Notes: generated by a model from the letters alone, not told the origin. Shown: positions 45,160 through 56,607, counted from the first letter of the stretch. The stretch: 64,000 nucleotides of DNA from Spongospora subterranea f. sp. subterranea (GCA_049724395.1 JAUGWO010000161.1:1-64000), one strand, 5' to 3'. Translations and numbers: made by a program.

Positions 45160-46942
45160 TCATTGTAAAGGGACTTGATATCCAGGGAGTTGCAACTCTG
45201 ATAGTAATCCCATAGCGTTTCCAAGCCCGACAACGCGAATGTATTCGTCGGACCGTTTCTCGCAGAGAGTATATAGAAACTGACTCACAGCTCGCTTCAG
45301 GTTCGGCTAGTGAAAAAAGTAAGCAACTAATGAAACAATAAGGTAGACACTGACTTCAAATGTGGTGATCATCCTTGTCAGAATTTTACATAAAGGAGGT
45401 GGGACCTCGCCATTAGCGGCAACCGATAGCGTTGTATCCCCACTTTCAAATTCATACCTATAAACTGATTAGGTGAACCCTTGTCCAATATCGGAGATGA
45501 TACTTTAACGATTTGTTGTTGGCAAACTCTTCGCCGAAAACGAATACTTTTGCTGCTTTTGCCACTTCCGGATTGAGAGAGCAAATAGTTTCAGTAACCG
45601 TCAAAATCGGCACCAATGCGCTCTCAACACTAAGTTTCTTTCAAATTGATTGAGACTTGGACACTGTCACTGTGAACCTTTGGCAATTGTAGCGCGCTTG
45701 GATTTCAAGGAGCGAAAAAATCCTTCGCATGACCTGCTTCTCCATTAGCGGCACCAACGAATCTTTGTTAAAACAGAACAGTAGATTGACGATGTCTATA
45801 ATGTCAGGTTAAACGAGTTTGAGAGTTTTCAGCTACCGAAACCATACCAAGCATCAGGGAATAATAAGGTGACTTTATCAATTCAAGCACAGCAGAAGCC
45901 TTCAATTCAAGTATATCTACGTTATCTGACATTAGAAGTTCTAATAACGTCCCAGTCAGCATCTGTTGCTAAATTAGATTTGTGGTGATAATTGGACAAT
46001 TTCCGACCTGCCACATTTGCGGACTGCCTGAATTGGGGCTGGACCCAACAGCGAACATGACATGAATCACTTCGGAAAGCGCCATGCACAGCGTAGCGCT
46101 ATTGGAATTCAACCTCAGTGATGCAACTTGACCAGGGCTGCACGCTGATAACAATTATTCAAGGAGGACTGTGAAGATTTAGCAGCTACCTCGGTTTCTA
46201 TTCACAAGAATTGCTGCAAATATCGGCAGTGCATCTAATTCCCCCCGAAGCTGTGCCTGAACATCAGTATCTAAAGACATGTAGAACAGCAGCCGCGCTA
46301 GAGAAAACAGTGTCTCATCTGTGGCTTCCCCAAGGGGAATCCGCGATAGTAGCGACAAAAGGACGACATGGCATCTAAAAACAAAACAGATTCAGCATTA
46401 TTGTGATGAACATTGGGCAAGACAAACTACCTCTGCCTGTGAAGTACCGGAAGCGTGCCTGATTGATGAATTATGCAGAGATTAATGACAACGCGGACAG
46501 CTTGGTTAATGACGGAATTTGCACTAAAATCAATATTGTCTTCTGGAAGCTCCAGGGCGAGATCCAAAATGATGGATAGATTCTGTAAGATTTTCGTTTA
46601 CACAGTTTGATATAAAAAAAATCTTGTTGCGGACCGTTTCTTCAAGAAGAATTTCTAACTCTGTTCTAGCTCTTGTCAACAGTTTGATACACGACAACGC
46701 CCGAGCTTTAACAGAGTTAGATATATTGTTTGGAGCAACTAAGAACTTGATTAGAATCTCCAGAGCGCTTTTCACTTCGCCATCTTTGAAACACGATTTG
46801 ATATCGGCAGACCCTATCCATGACGGTTACGAGCGATAAGCATCAGGACGCCAAAACCGGGTCAACCTTCATGTTTATCCAGAAATATCTGCATCGCTTC
46901 AGGAAACAACTGCGAGCTAACTGCCAGTATCTCTAGCCCCAT
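45160..46942 (-). CDS. RIC8: RIC8 (synembryn)-like G-alpha chaperone / exchange factor
   Basis: Armadillo-type helical protein that folds and activates heterotrimeric G-protein alpha subunits. Proposed start 46942 (MGLEILAVSSQLFPEAMQIF), followed after a short intron by VKSALEILIKFLVAPNNISN and ARALSCIKLLTRARTELEIL. Then come LSIILDLALELPEDNI, DETLFSLARLLFYMSLDTDV with QAQLRGELDALP (matching the RIC8 'LRLLFLLTALRxDVRxQL' region), and ALSEVIHVMFAVGSS. The diagnostic last exon has LKRAVSQFLYTLCEKRSDEY, then IRVVGLGNAMGLLSELQL, the counterpart of RIC8's 'VKRxAAEFLFVLC...RFIKYTGYGNAAGLL'. Stop at 45160-45162. Multiple small introns; exact joints were not all set. RIC8 is known from animals, fungi and Dictyostelium, and its presence implies G-alpha signalling. 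Confidence 0.72.
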
Positions 46943-47192
46943 TTTCGCTATCGACAATCAACAGCTCTAATCGAGACCATTCACCAAAATTCTGTCCTTC
47001 TTTAGTGTACTGTGAATAAATCTAACTGCAGCTGAGCCTGTATCGTTTCACTGGTGTCACTCCAAGAGAGTCAGTCAACAGGTGTCCAAGCTGACAGGCC
47101 TATGCTCACACTGGACATGGTCATGAGTATTGTACGATGTATTGTGGCTGAACGATGGACGTGACGAATTACATTTAGACGAAAAAAAAGTT

Positions 47193-48600
47193 TTAATGAT
47201 TAGTAGAACAGCCGTGATCATCAAGCGCACGAAAGCGTCTGTGGCTGACGACCTTAGCGCCTATCATCCCAATGGTACTTCCCTTCACAATATAAACAGG
47301 CATGCTTTGGATAACTTCTTTCATGCGCCCTTTACTGCACATGTTGGAATAAAAAGTATCAGAATTGGTAAAGGCTTTCAAAATCTTCGGGGCGATGCCG
47401 CCGGCAATGTACACGCCACCAAAGCTCAGCGTTTTCAACGCCAAATTTCCTGCCTCCATAGAATTTCAATTGTTAATCGATCAAGGGTATGGTTGCGAGC
47501 GGTACCTCGGCCCCATACGCAGCCATCCACGTCTCAAACGTCTGCTGGCATAAGACATCCGTTCCGTCTAGAGAATGCCTGGTGATGACCTAAAACATGT
47601 TGGATACTTGTGACTGAGATATATGTCAACATAACAACTTCTCCTGGATCCGACCCCTGCCTGATCTCTTCCTCTACGGCTTGTCCAATGAGATGAGGGT
47701 GTCGAGATTTGAAAAATCTGTAGATTCCCGGAAGACCGGATCCGGAAACAATTCGTTCGACACTGACTCGGTCCACGGCAGAGGTCTTTTTGACAAACTC
47801 CTGTCGATGCAATTTGAGATAAGAGAGCCCATACAGCCAATCGCTATACCATCAATTCGAATTCTAAAACTGTCCTAGTGGGAAAATCGGTGTGTCCACC
47901 TTCTGATGGCCAGACATCATACTCTTTTCCATTATGGGTTAAAAATACTTCACCCAAGCCAGTACCAGCTCCTAAGTAAACACTCAGACAACGTATTTCG
48001 TTATCAGCATATGAAAACCTAAACATGCTATCGGGGCATTTTCAAGAGGGGTAGCGTTGTTCAACTGAACAACATCTTCCGGTTTCAAACCAAGGATACC
48101 ATATCCAATGGCAGCGAAATCGTTCAGGAGGAAAACTTCTTCAAGATGCAGTTGCTGTGCCATTTGTTCCGCATCAAGGTTCCAGTTCTACTTTGACGAA
48201 TAAACACGGCATATCCAGCAGAGAAAAAAGAACAGGAATTACAAGATTTGTGATATGTGCAACCCGATTCTTGGTCACCGGTCCGGCTACTGCAATACAC
48301 GCAACTCTAGGAGATATCTGCAGCGTTTCAATTGCTACTTGCTTGTTTCCAAACACGATAATACCTTACTATTCGCCTCATGAATGAAAGTTTGCAAGAT
48401 AACAACAAGATGAGGATGCTGTTGAGACTTATAAACTTTCTCAAAAATGGTTGTTTCCTGGCCATTGGTATCAATCTAGAAAAAATAACGCCGTACTGTC
48501 TCAGTCCAATGAAGGTGCGTTCTTAGAAACGGCGGACCACCTGGACCATGACTAACCGGCAATTGGTGCCGCCAAGATCTCCCGCGATAAAGGCATGCAT
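47193..48600 (-). CDS. Glucokinase, bacterial (Glk) type, multi-exon
   Basis: Phosphorylates glucose with ATP. It belongs to the Glk family rather than eukaryotic hexokinase. First clear Met at 48600: MHAFIAGDLGGTNCRLVM holds the phosphate-1 motif. Following exons: NGQETTIFEKVYKSQQHPHL, then ACIAVAGPVTKNRVAHITNL, then EEVFLLNDFAAIGYGILGL with the catalytic Asp (LNDF), then SVYLGAGTGLGEVFLTHNGK and PSEGGHTDFPTRT, SVERIVSGSGLPGIYRFF, and the adenosine motif GGVYIAGGIAPKIL. The stop is at 47193. All Glk landmarks appear in order with introns of about 50-70 bp. Upstream of 48600 the same frame continues into a hydrophobic helix (FFTVVAVIWIAWIVSRRQ) before a stop, so an unplaced 5' exon may add a membrane anchor. 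Glk-type enzymes in protists are usually regarded as acquired from bacteria. Confidence 0.85.
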
Positions 48601-49614
48601 GGGCTGGCGACGACTCACTATCCACGCTATCCAAATTACAGCCACAACAGTAAAAAATTCGAGAACCCAATTGATAGATCGTCGAGAACAAAAGTTCATA
48701 CAACTGAAGAGGCTCGCACAATCTACAAGTGGGACAGAGGCACCGCCAACGGTGTAGCGTTTGATGAATACAGAGAGGTGGTGATTAGGGACATTGGATG
48801 ACTGGTGGCAAGTGCCATCCGTGCGATGGCGCGATCAACCTTGCTCGATTCGCTAGGAACCTTGGGTACGTGTGGCGGTGAAATCACGTGTGCTGAAATG
48901 AATCCATGTGGCTGCCAAAGATGGGCTCGCACAGCAGCAGACTGCTTACCCAGATTGCGTGATATGCAGACTTATGTCCAAACAAGGGCATCGGTCTACG
49001 TGTGTGAGAAACCGATTTGGCGACAGTGCAATTTCTCCGGTTTTGTTCAAAAGGAGCTGGAAAAACTTGATAATACTGTAGACGAAGATCATGTTTTACT
49101 GATTGCCAAGGTATGCGTCGTTGTCAACTTTCTTTGAAACCACTGTGTAAAAGATCAAATTTTCACCGGTGTGGGTACTTTCCCGATTGCAAAACCACAT
49201 TCAGCAGTTGGTTTACTCGACGGCCTTGAAATGCAAATAAACGCAGCAGCCATCGACTGCAGAATAGACAAACATGTGCATGTCTAAACGCACACTGCAT
49301 ATAGAAAGACTAATCAACCGAAACCGAGCAGTATTGTTGAGCGCGACTCCGAACTGGCAAAACATTCAAAAAAAAAACGTTGCAAGACGAGTCTTAACAA
49401 AACGCATTTGGCGCCATGTTCCAATAATCTGGTGAAGAGTTACCGTCAACAGGCAACACTGACAGTACACTGGCCATAGTCCGTAGCGGACATTTCGTTG
49501 CAGAACTTGGCAACAGCTCTGTACGCATCAAGCCCGGAAACCCATACGTCGCATCATTTTGCCTGTCGCTAAAACCCAGACTGCAGCGATTACCGACTAA
49601 GTTGGGGGCCCTGT
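48601..49614 (+). other. Region with weakly supported plus-strand ORF
   Basis: A plus-strand ORF at 48805-49137 (110 aa) contains several cysteines (GTCGGEITCAEMNPCGCQRW) and a possible 3' donor at about 49111 (AAG followed by gtatgcg). It could be an exon of an unrecognised gene divergent from glucokinase. The remainder to 49614 shows nothing. Confidence 0.25.
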
Positions 49615-50273
49615 ATGGGCGGACGAAGTAAAACGGTTCTCGTCACGATTCCACAAGGAAAAAAGAGATCGGCGGCGTTTCGAAAACGCAAGGTCGGTGT
49701 CTGGATTTACCCGCTCTCCACTGATAATTTTCATAACGTGGTTTTTTTTTTCAATTTCAGATCGGACTGCTGAAAAAGTCGATCGAGCTAGCTGTGTTAT
49801 GCGATTCAGAAGTCGCGATTTTGGTAAAGAGCAACAATAAGTGGACACAGTTTGCGAGCCATGATCTGGAGGGAACCTGGAATCGCTTCAGGACATTCGC
49901 TGGCACCTGCGAAGTCGTCCAGCTCGACGACTACGACAAACTAGAGTCAGGAAAATGCTTACCGACGTCGACGATGCACCAGATAGCGGGCGGATCTGTC
50001 AATGAGGACAGCGCCTCGACCGAGGCGGTAGAGGCCATTTGCGCAGATCTGCCCCTATCGAAAAACATATTGCCAGCAAGCCAGGAGATTATCATCCCCA
50101 AAGTGGTACCCGCTCAGAGACCGGCACCTCTATCGGAGCTGGCATCCCCATGGGAGCGATCTTCTGCGCCTAACGACCAAATCGACGACGTCGCCAACCC
50201 CGCAGACGCCCGGTGCCCATTGTCGGCGCTCGACGCGATTTGGAGAAAAGTGTTTGTCAGACCACAACATTAA
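49615..50273 (+). CDS. MADS-box transcription factor (copy 3, divergent)
   Basis: Exon 1 (49615-49692) encodes MGGRSKTVLVTIPQGKKRSA and AFRKRK. A 68-bp intron with a strong polypyrimidine tract (49693-49760) follows. Exon 2 (49761-50273) continues IGLLKKSIELAVLCDSEVAI, LVKSNNKWTQFASHDLEGTW, then about 110 residues rich in Pro, Ser and Ala with no K-box. Total 196 aa. The MADS core is recognisable (GLLKK..EL.VLCD.EVA), but the N-terminal arm is unusual (VTIPQGK in place of the common RIENK). Its intron sits five codons earlier than in copies 1 and 2, so it is an older paralogue. Confidence 0.85.
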
Positions 50274-50443
50274 CCTAAATAAAAAAAACTGTAGTGCACA
50301 GCTGATGATGATGTTCTCATGGGGTTTCATTGCTGCGGTTGTGTGGGCTCCGCTTTATTCTGTTGAGTGGATCATGTTCAGGATTAAGGGATTTACCCGT
50401 AACGGACTCGGCGATTGAGATAGAAAAAACAAAGCGGAGGATT

Positions 50444-50515
50444 TGCCTCCAGCAGGGATCGAATCTGCGACCTTTCGCTTACAAGGCGAATGCACTACCA
50501 CTGTGCTATAGAGGC
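50444..50515 (-). tRNA. tRNA-Thr (anticodon TGT), possibly impaired
   Basis: The minus strand folds as a cloverleaf: acceptor GCCTCTA with TGGAGGC (one G-U), D stem GCAC/GTGC, anticodon stem TTCGC/GCGAA enclosing CTTGTAA (anticodon TGT), T arm GCAGA-TTCGATC-CCTGC, discriminator A. No intron. The last T-stem pair is A53 x C61 instead of the nearly universal G53-C61, so this may be a pseudo-tRNA. The intervals 50274-50443 and 50516-50700 hold nothing else. Confidence 0.8.
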
Positions 50516-50705
50516 TCACATTGTGGCATGTCAGATAGAGACGATCCTAGCGTTGTCTGTTGATCATTATTGCTACTCGTACGGACTTTATAACTTCGAA
50601 ATCAACGCTTCTTTGTCTTTCGTCATAATCTATATCGCTACCAGTCGATATGGCACATGTGAAAGTTGCCCTGTTTTTCAATCCGGTGCTCCATTGAACC
50701 CCAAA

Positions 50706-50790
50706 GACCTGCACTGGTCGAGGGGCTGGAGAGACGGTTCTGATTGATTTTTCTGGCGCCAGGTTCGAATCCGAAGCTGACAAGGTCGAG
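50706..50790 (+). other. tRNA-like element with A and B boxes (pseudo-tRNA or SINE head)
   Basis: An A-box-like tggtcgagggg at 50715-50725 and a perfect B box ggttcgaatcc at 50762-50772 lie 47 bp apart, as in Pol III genes. The outermost five bases (gacct/aggtc) could pair, but the rest of the cloverleaf fails. A short hairpin (ggaccac...gtggtcc) follows at about 50801-50822. Confidence 0.4.
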
Positions 50791-50822
50791 TCTTCTGGGG
50801 GGGACCACCACATTTGTGGTCC

Positions 50823-51429
50823 TGATGGGGCAACAGTCAATAAATTAATTTGAGAGCGGCAATTCTCATGTTCTGACACACATCGCTTGTTATTATCTGC
50901 TCAGTTCTAACCTCAAACCCGTCGTCTAATTTTCACTGCTCAGAGCAAATTACATGGCCTGCAAATGGCAGGTGTCATTGTCTGTGGTTCAGCGCCTGGG
51001 CGTTTCGACGAACAGTGGCATGAACTGGTGGAATCGAAACCGGCGATAAAGCGCCTTTGAAAGCCTGTCCATGGGATCCTCATCAGCATCACGATATTGG
51101 TCCACCCAGAGGAGTTGATTTTATCAGCTCTGATTTGAACCTGTAGTCAAGATTATTTGAGGCGATAAACATTCAATGAGGACAATCTCCAGCACTTTTG
51201 ACCCAGCTCAGGTTGGCACCACAGCTAACCGGTGCGACAGGGCCAATCGGCTGATTTCTCCTTATTACATGTTGCTCAGCTCACACGTTAGCTGAGCTCT
51301 AACGAATGGGTAACGAACCTACGCCACGATCGACGACAACTACGATAAGCGATCGATTAATATCACATGACGAGACAGTAGGAGAGAGTGACAGCCAGAT
51401 CTGCCGGAACGAAGGGGCGCTGATATACA
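50823..51429. other. Intergenic, no gene recognised
   Basis: No ORF with domain signal. A short inverted repeat (gctcagct ... agctgagct) lies near 51272-51299. It ends at the 3' end of the WD40 gene. Confidence 0.35.
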
Positions 51430-52745
51430 TTATGATATGGCTCTTGAGATGCGGCGGATAACAAGCTGGTTGTCTTTGGATCCGTTGACAAGTAGGTTAT
51501 GGGCGGATGGCGCAAAGGCCAGACACGGCGCGTGATCCTGGTTGCCTGGTAATGTCGCCAGGTAATCGTCGGTGTCCCGATCCCAAACGTGAATAGAGTA
51601 ATCGGGATTTCCAGCCCCGGTGGCGATAATCCCTAGCCTGTCGGATATTGCCGCCCCGAAAATCCATCCATTGTGCTTCCATTCTGTGCCGACAAATGAC
51701 CCTATCGAACACTCAACTCCACATGTCCAAGGTCATTGATATCAATAACTACTTGATGAAATACTGTAGTTTCTCCAGGTCCGATCATAGCTCCCGATTC
51801 CGATCACGTCGGGGGTCGAGAACTTGCACAATCGAACGCCAGCCTTGGAGCACGCGATCCGGTGAACCGGCTGGCAGAGACCGCCGGCCCTCATATCCCA
51901 TATCACAACCGACCCGTCCTTGGACCCCGACGCCATCAATCGTTCCCCGTTGCAGGTGACCCAGTTCACTGTGGCATTGTGCCCTTCTAATCTGCTGATC
52001 ACCCGCCCGATTCGTCCATCGAGGATGCCGATCGTATGATCCTGGCGGGACACACTTTCTGTGAGTCGAAACACATTTTCTTGCAGCTATAGAAAACGTG
52101 AAAACCCACAGACCTTAGAGCCGGCAGCTGCGATTTCATTATTGTTAAGCCAGACACATGTCTCTAGCTCGCCTTCTTTGAGGATGGAGCAGGATGAGAG
52201 TGGTGTAGACGCAGCGCCAGCCATGTCCCAAATGTGCAGATCGGCAGCGGACGTGCTGGCGAAACGATGGGCGGCGTTCGCCATGGCGCACGATCTCACA
52301 CGACATCCGTGCAGATGGACTACCCAATAAATCATCAATTTGATATTTCCAGTGAGGTTAAACTGAGGAGCCTCAGTTTTACCCGATAGCGGTTGTATTT
52401 CCGGAACAGTTACTGGATCTGCAGAAATTGCAATGCTGTCGTGAGCGGTACCGTTTGCGCAATGCTCGATTGAGTGCCTGAACATTTACCAAGCTGATCG
52501 TGAATCGCATCGGTGGAATCCGTCATCAGATCTGGGTCAACGCGCCATAGCCGGCAGGTCCTATCGAACGAGCCCGAGACCAGAACATCAGGCTCACGAG
52601 CGTTGGACCAGTCGACCGTGTGAACCCAGTGCGTATGGCCGGCCAGCACCCCGACCAGGTCGATGCGCAAACCCATGGCGATCTCCCGTGGTGGTGTTGG
52701 CCGTGCTATTCCGCTGGGCGCTGGCTGAAGTCCGGGTGGCGACAT
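51430..52745 (-). CDS. WD40-repeat beta-propeller protein
   Basis: Start at the ATG 52745 (MSPPGLQPAPSG). WD repeats in order: GHTHWVHTVDWSNAREPDVL with SGSFDRTCRLWRVD; AHRFASTSAADLHIWDM; a strand region with ELETCVWLNNNEIAAAGS; GHNATVNWVTCNGERLMASG with SKDGSVVIWDMRAG; GVRLCKFSTPDVIGIGSYDR; WKHNGWIFGAAISDRLGI with PDYSIHVWDRDTDDYLATL; and HNLLVNGSKDNQLVIRRI before the stop (51430-51432). About seven blades are plausible. Introns of about 50 bp lie near 52480, 52090 and 51740. The opening GHTHWVHTVDW block is reminiscent of Elongator subunit 2 propellers, but the total length is only about half of ELP2, so I leave it as a generic WD40 scaffold. Confidence 0.7.
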
Positions 52746-54465
52746 GCCCAGCAAGATGACCCCAACCGAACCTCGAAAGAATTACATCACCATCGAAATT
52801 CGAAGGAAGACCGGAAAGGCGAGGCGCCACATAAGGCCCTGTGGAACACGCTGTTCAGTGAAATACGAAGCGAAAACCTGCTCGGGAAATCAAAGAATGT
52901 GTTGAATGTCGGAATGATTCGAAGTGACTACTGATCTTGAAGCGGCGTTCGCTAGGTCAACACAAGCATCTTCGACTTGTTTTATCACTAGTGTGAGGCC
53001 ATTAAAGGTTCCAGTTCACTTCATCAAGCTGGTGCGCGTTCGGATGCCGATCGACACCCGGGTATCAGTTGGAGAAACAATAGAGTTTGTTAGTCGGCTC
53101 AAAAAACAGCTCTGGGTGCGGTTGGACGGCAAGAGAATTGCAATCGCCGGCGATGGCGTCTGGGGAATAACGAGCGCGAGTAGACGAAGCACGCGCTCCA
53201 CCTCTAGTTGCTGCACTTTTGTCAAAAAATAGACGGGCATTGAGTTGGCGGAACAGCGATACCACACCCAAACGCAGAGCTGTCGCTGAGCCGACACAAC
53301 GAACTAGTATGTTGTTTCTTCAACTGATACGGCACACGCTGGTCAATTATCGTTGGTGACAACGCTCTATTTCGCCGACACCAGGTTGGCCCGACTCTTG
53401 GTCTGATCTTTGATTCAAACCAACAATGGACATTCAAAGCTAACACTGCCGTCCACTCCTCCTTTTGAAACCGGAATTGACGCGTTGCCCATTATTGGCC
53501 TATTCCGCCATCAACCCGATAGACAATGGCATCCTTGCCCAAGTCCCCAGGCTGGCCTTGATCCTCGAACAGCGTGTTCAGCGCCTGGCATGGAGAGAGA
53601 ACGGGAGAGGTTCAGGAATAGGTTATTGAAACCAGTTGAATGGTCGTCGATGACGATCACCATCGCTGTATCGCAATCCCAACAACAGAAAACGCAGCAG
53701 AGAATTTTGGTTTGACCAGAAACAGAGTCATTGTTTGCTTATAATAGGATAACGGTCGCAATTTGGTCTTTTTAGCAGAGATGATCAAACTTCCTAGAGC
53801 TGAAGTACCGTCGGATGTAAAAGCAATATCAATTGGTTCTCGTTTGTTGTTGTCAATTGCCGAACGGCATCAGATGGGGTCCACATTCCTGTCGCCGTGG
53901 TGGCTGGATCTGCACGACCGGACCGAACAGAGAAGAACTCCCCCACGTCCTTGCAGATTGTTCATTCGTTTGACCACGTCTTGACGGGAACGGGACACTC
54001 CATTTGCATGTAAATACCAGACTTACATACCGAAGATTCGAAAAACGTAATCCCAACCATCGCTCAACATTTGACGCCGCCTTCCTAGGTAGACGTATTT
54101 GAGTGTGGGTTTACTGCTATATTCTTCCACCTCAAATACGTGAATGAACGCGTTTCAAGCTCGCTTTGATCAGGCCTCGATTTCATGTCCTGCGACGCTC
54201 GCGACAAGCGCAGAACAGCCCCAAGACGCAGTGGTGTCCACCTTCGGCAACGCCGTCCAGGTATCAACAGGTTAGCTCCGGCTTCGGAAATGTCTAAAAA
54301 TGCTTCTGAAGGCGAATAATTGTCTTTAATGGCAATCACTCCTCAATTTCGTATCCGTGACGACTCCATACTTCGATCGTAAACAGTTCAAATCTCATGG
54401 TTATATATTACACTTTGGAAACAACGCTAAAACAATTGGTTATGTAAGTAAGCATTGGGTTGATC
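52746..54465. other. No recognised gene
   Basis: Several ORFs of 60-104 codons occur on both strands (for example 52924-53232 plus, 53016-53297 minus, 53763-53984 plus, 54085-54339 minus), with no recognisable domain and no consistent splice pattern. Base composition is unremarkable. Confidence 0.35.
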
Positions 54466-55868
54466 TCATTTTAATAACGCCGCTTCCATTTCTGGAATGA
54501 TCTTGAAAAGATCACCAACTAGACCAAAGTCGGCGATCTGAAATATTGGCGCGTCTTTATCCTTATTGATAGCCACAATAACTTTGCTGTCCTTCATTCC
54601 GGCCACATGCTGAATAGCGCCTGAAATTCCGAAAGCGATGTAAAGTTCCGGAGCGACCACCTGATCCAATGCATTAGCAAATATTTCGCTGAACAAGGGA
54701 CACTGAGCATGCCTTCCCGGTCTGACCAACTTGAAGGTCATTTTGGCAGTATCCAGCATCTACAGCGGCACGTGAAGCGCCTACGGCTGCTTGGAGAAGA
54801 TCAGCCAGTTCTGCACGAGGAGATTATCAAAAAGAGAATAGAAGGGAGATATAATACTACTATAAAGCATATCGAAGTTTTCCTTTGACTTGAAGGCTCG
54901 GCCGCCTGCAACAACAATCTTGGCAGAAGCGAGCTCTGGACGGTCAGATTTGGAAATTTCCTCCTTAATCCAATTTGTCATTCCTGATTTCTATAAATTT
55001 TCCACCATTGAAATGTAGGGATTGCTAAGACACCATACCAGTTTCCGGACTACTCGGCAATTCGGCATTTTCGATTTTCGCACGCGATGAAAATGCTCCC
55101 ACAGCAGGGAAAGCAGTCGGCCTAACAGTTAAGATTTTCACCGAATCGCTGGATGTCACAGTGGAAATAGCGTTTCCAGCGTAAACCGGACGGGAAAACG
55201 TGTCTTGAGACTCAATAGAGATCTGAGACCAAAGTCAATGGCTTAGCGCGGCTATTATCACAACAGAGCGCCTTACAACGTCGGATATGGCGGCAACGTC
55301 CATTGTTGCTGCCAATCTAGGGGTTACATCCTTGCCAAATGTGGTGCCTGGAGCGACAATGTGTGTATACCTGAACGTATTATTAGGTGTGTTAAAACCC
55401 CATCAAAGGGCATTAGAGGCGGGAGCCCTTAAAACATGCTATGAGCAAAGAATATTACTTATTTTTTTCTTGAATACCGCAAATCAGTTGAGTCAAATTT
55501 TCGGCCAACTGATGAGAATATGCTTCATGGGACGCCACCAAAACGCAATCAACTCCATCAAGAGATGACACCGATTCACTAACCGCTATTCAATCAAACA
55601 AACAAGTAATAAGATAGTTGAAAAAGCCAGGGTATCCGAAAATAAGAGTTTAGTCAATTTGAAAACCGATGGGAAAGAATTAGACTCATTTCTAGGTTGT
55701 ACCTCCTGTCTGATCTGGCGATCCAGCTACAAGAACATGGATAGGAGTAGCGCCGATTGTTTTCGCTGCCGAAATGGCAGATAGGGTCGAAGACGACAGG
55801 GACCCGCCGACATGTTCAGAGATCACCAGCGACGAAAACCCCCTGCACTGCCGCAATATCGACAGCAT
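54466..55868 (-). CDS. ETFA: Electron transfer flavoprotein alpha subunit (mitochondrial), multi-exon
   Basis: FAD-binding subunit of the matrix electron carrier that passes electrons from acyl-CoA and other dehydrogenases to ETF-QO. Start at 55868: [20 protein letters not shown], a mitochondrial presequence running directly into the first beta strand. Then [34 protein letters not shown]; middle exons at 55350-55210 ([23 protein letters not shown] on the opposite strand is a shadow); [20 protein letters not shown]; a helical block near 54790 ending [26 protein letters not shown]; and [39 protein letters not shown] and [16 protein letters not shown], which bind FAD. Stop at 54466. Around 54695-54650 a GC-AG intron gives the expected GQTGK/VVAPELY joint. 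The functional residues of the FAD domain are intact. Confidence 0.88.
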
Positions 55869-55977
55869 TGACGCTGTTGAAAATGGAAGCGGATCTGTAT
55901 TGGGGCGGGATCACATACAGGATCATAAAGTGATGATGTTATTTTACACTTAGGTTGCGCGAGTTGACTGGACGACA

Positions 55978-56205
55978 GTGGCGCAATGTATCTGCACATC
56001 AGTAGCGCAATGTATCTGCACACCAGTGGCGCAATGTGCACACCAGTGGCGCAATGTGCACACCAGTGGCGCAATGTATCTGCACACCAGTGGCGCAATA
56101 TATCTGCACACTAGTGGCGCAATGTATCTGCACACCAGTGGCGCAATGTATCTGCACACCAGTGGCGCAATGTATCTGCACTCCAGTGGCGCAATGTATC
56201 TGCCA
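55978..56205. repeat. 24-bp minisatellite (about ten units)
   Basis: The unit gcgcaatgtatctgcacacc, agtg is repeated, with two shortened 20-bp units that lack atct near 56030-56070 and single-base variants. Frames are open on both strands but the 4-nt deletions shift them. The stretch between the ETFA start and this repeat (55869-55977) holds nothing else. Confidence 0.95.
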
Positions 56206-56214
56206 GAGGTGAGC

Positions 56215-56400
56215 ACCGGGCCCCGGTGACCCGGGTCAACCCTGACCCAACCCGGCCCGGTCCGGGTTGGGTTGGGTTCCGGGTTGGCCTTTTTCAGCAA
56301 ACCGGGTTCCGGGTTCGGTTCGGGTTGGTGGTTTTGAGGGCATCAAGGGCCGGGTTGGGTCCAGTTTGAGGTGGCTCAACCCGGTTTTATATATACATTA
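56215..56400. repeat. Degenerate GGGTT-rich repeat
   Basis: Irregular iterations of cgggttgggttccgggttgg and cgggttcggttcgggttgg with a complementary ccgggtcaaccctgacccaa start, giving strong strand asymmetry. It ends in an AT-rich run (ttttatatatac) just before the left end of the recombinase element. It could be part of an LTR of the neighbouring copia element; no second copy is in the window. Confidence 0.7.
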
Positions 56401-56427
56401 TAGTGTACAATATATGATATTATGCAT

Positions 56428-56607
56428 GTATCAGCGGGTTCGATTGGTTCGAATTGACCGTCCACCGGCCACGCACAATTTTTCACCCGATAAAAGTTCA
56501 CACAATTTTACTGAGAAGGCGACGGCAGTTTATTGGTGGAGAAAGCCGCAGCGATCGTCGGGATCCGGTCCGGGGCACCTCGTTCGCCCCCAGTCGCTGT
56601 GCGAGAA
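56428..56607 (+). repeat. Left terminal inverted repeat, 180 bp
   Basis: Starts gtatcagcgggttcgattgg and ends gctgtgcgagaa. It matches the reverse complement of 58946-59125 without a difference on reading. Beyond base 56607 the two sides diverge at once (tgactc versus gttcga). Confidence 0.95.

Noticed and set aside
47130-47585. 151-codon plus-strand ORF opposite the glucokinase 3' exons
   Set aside because: It is the antisense shadow of conserved glucokinase exons.
50706-50790. Second functional tRNA gene
   Set aside because: A and B boxes are present, but acceptor and T stems do not pair beyond about five bases and no sensible anticodon arm forms.
51430-52745. WD40 gene as Elongator subunit 2
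   Set aside because: Only one block is reminiscent; the protein is about half the expected length, with one propeller instead of two.
55978-56205. CRISPR-like array
   Set aside because: There are no spacers; units are contiguous and the host is a eukaryote.
56215-56400. GGGTT-rich tract as an internal telomere repeat
   Set aside because: The units are irregular and mixed with ccgggt and gttcgg; no steady six- or seven-base period exists.
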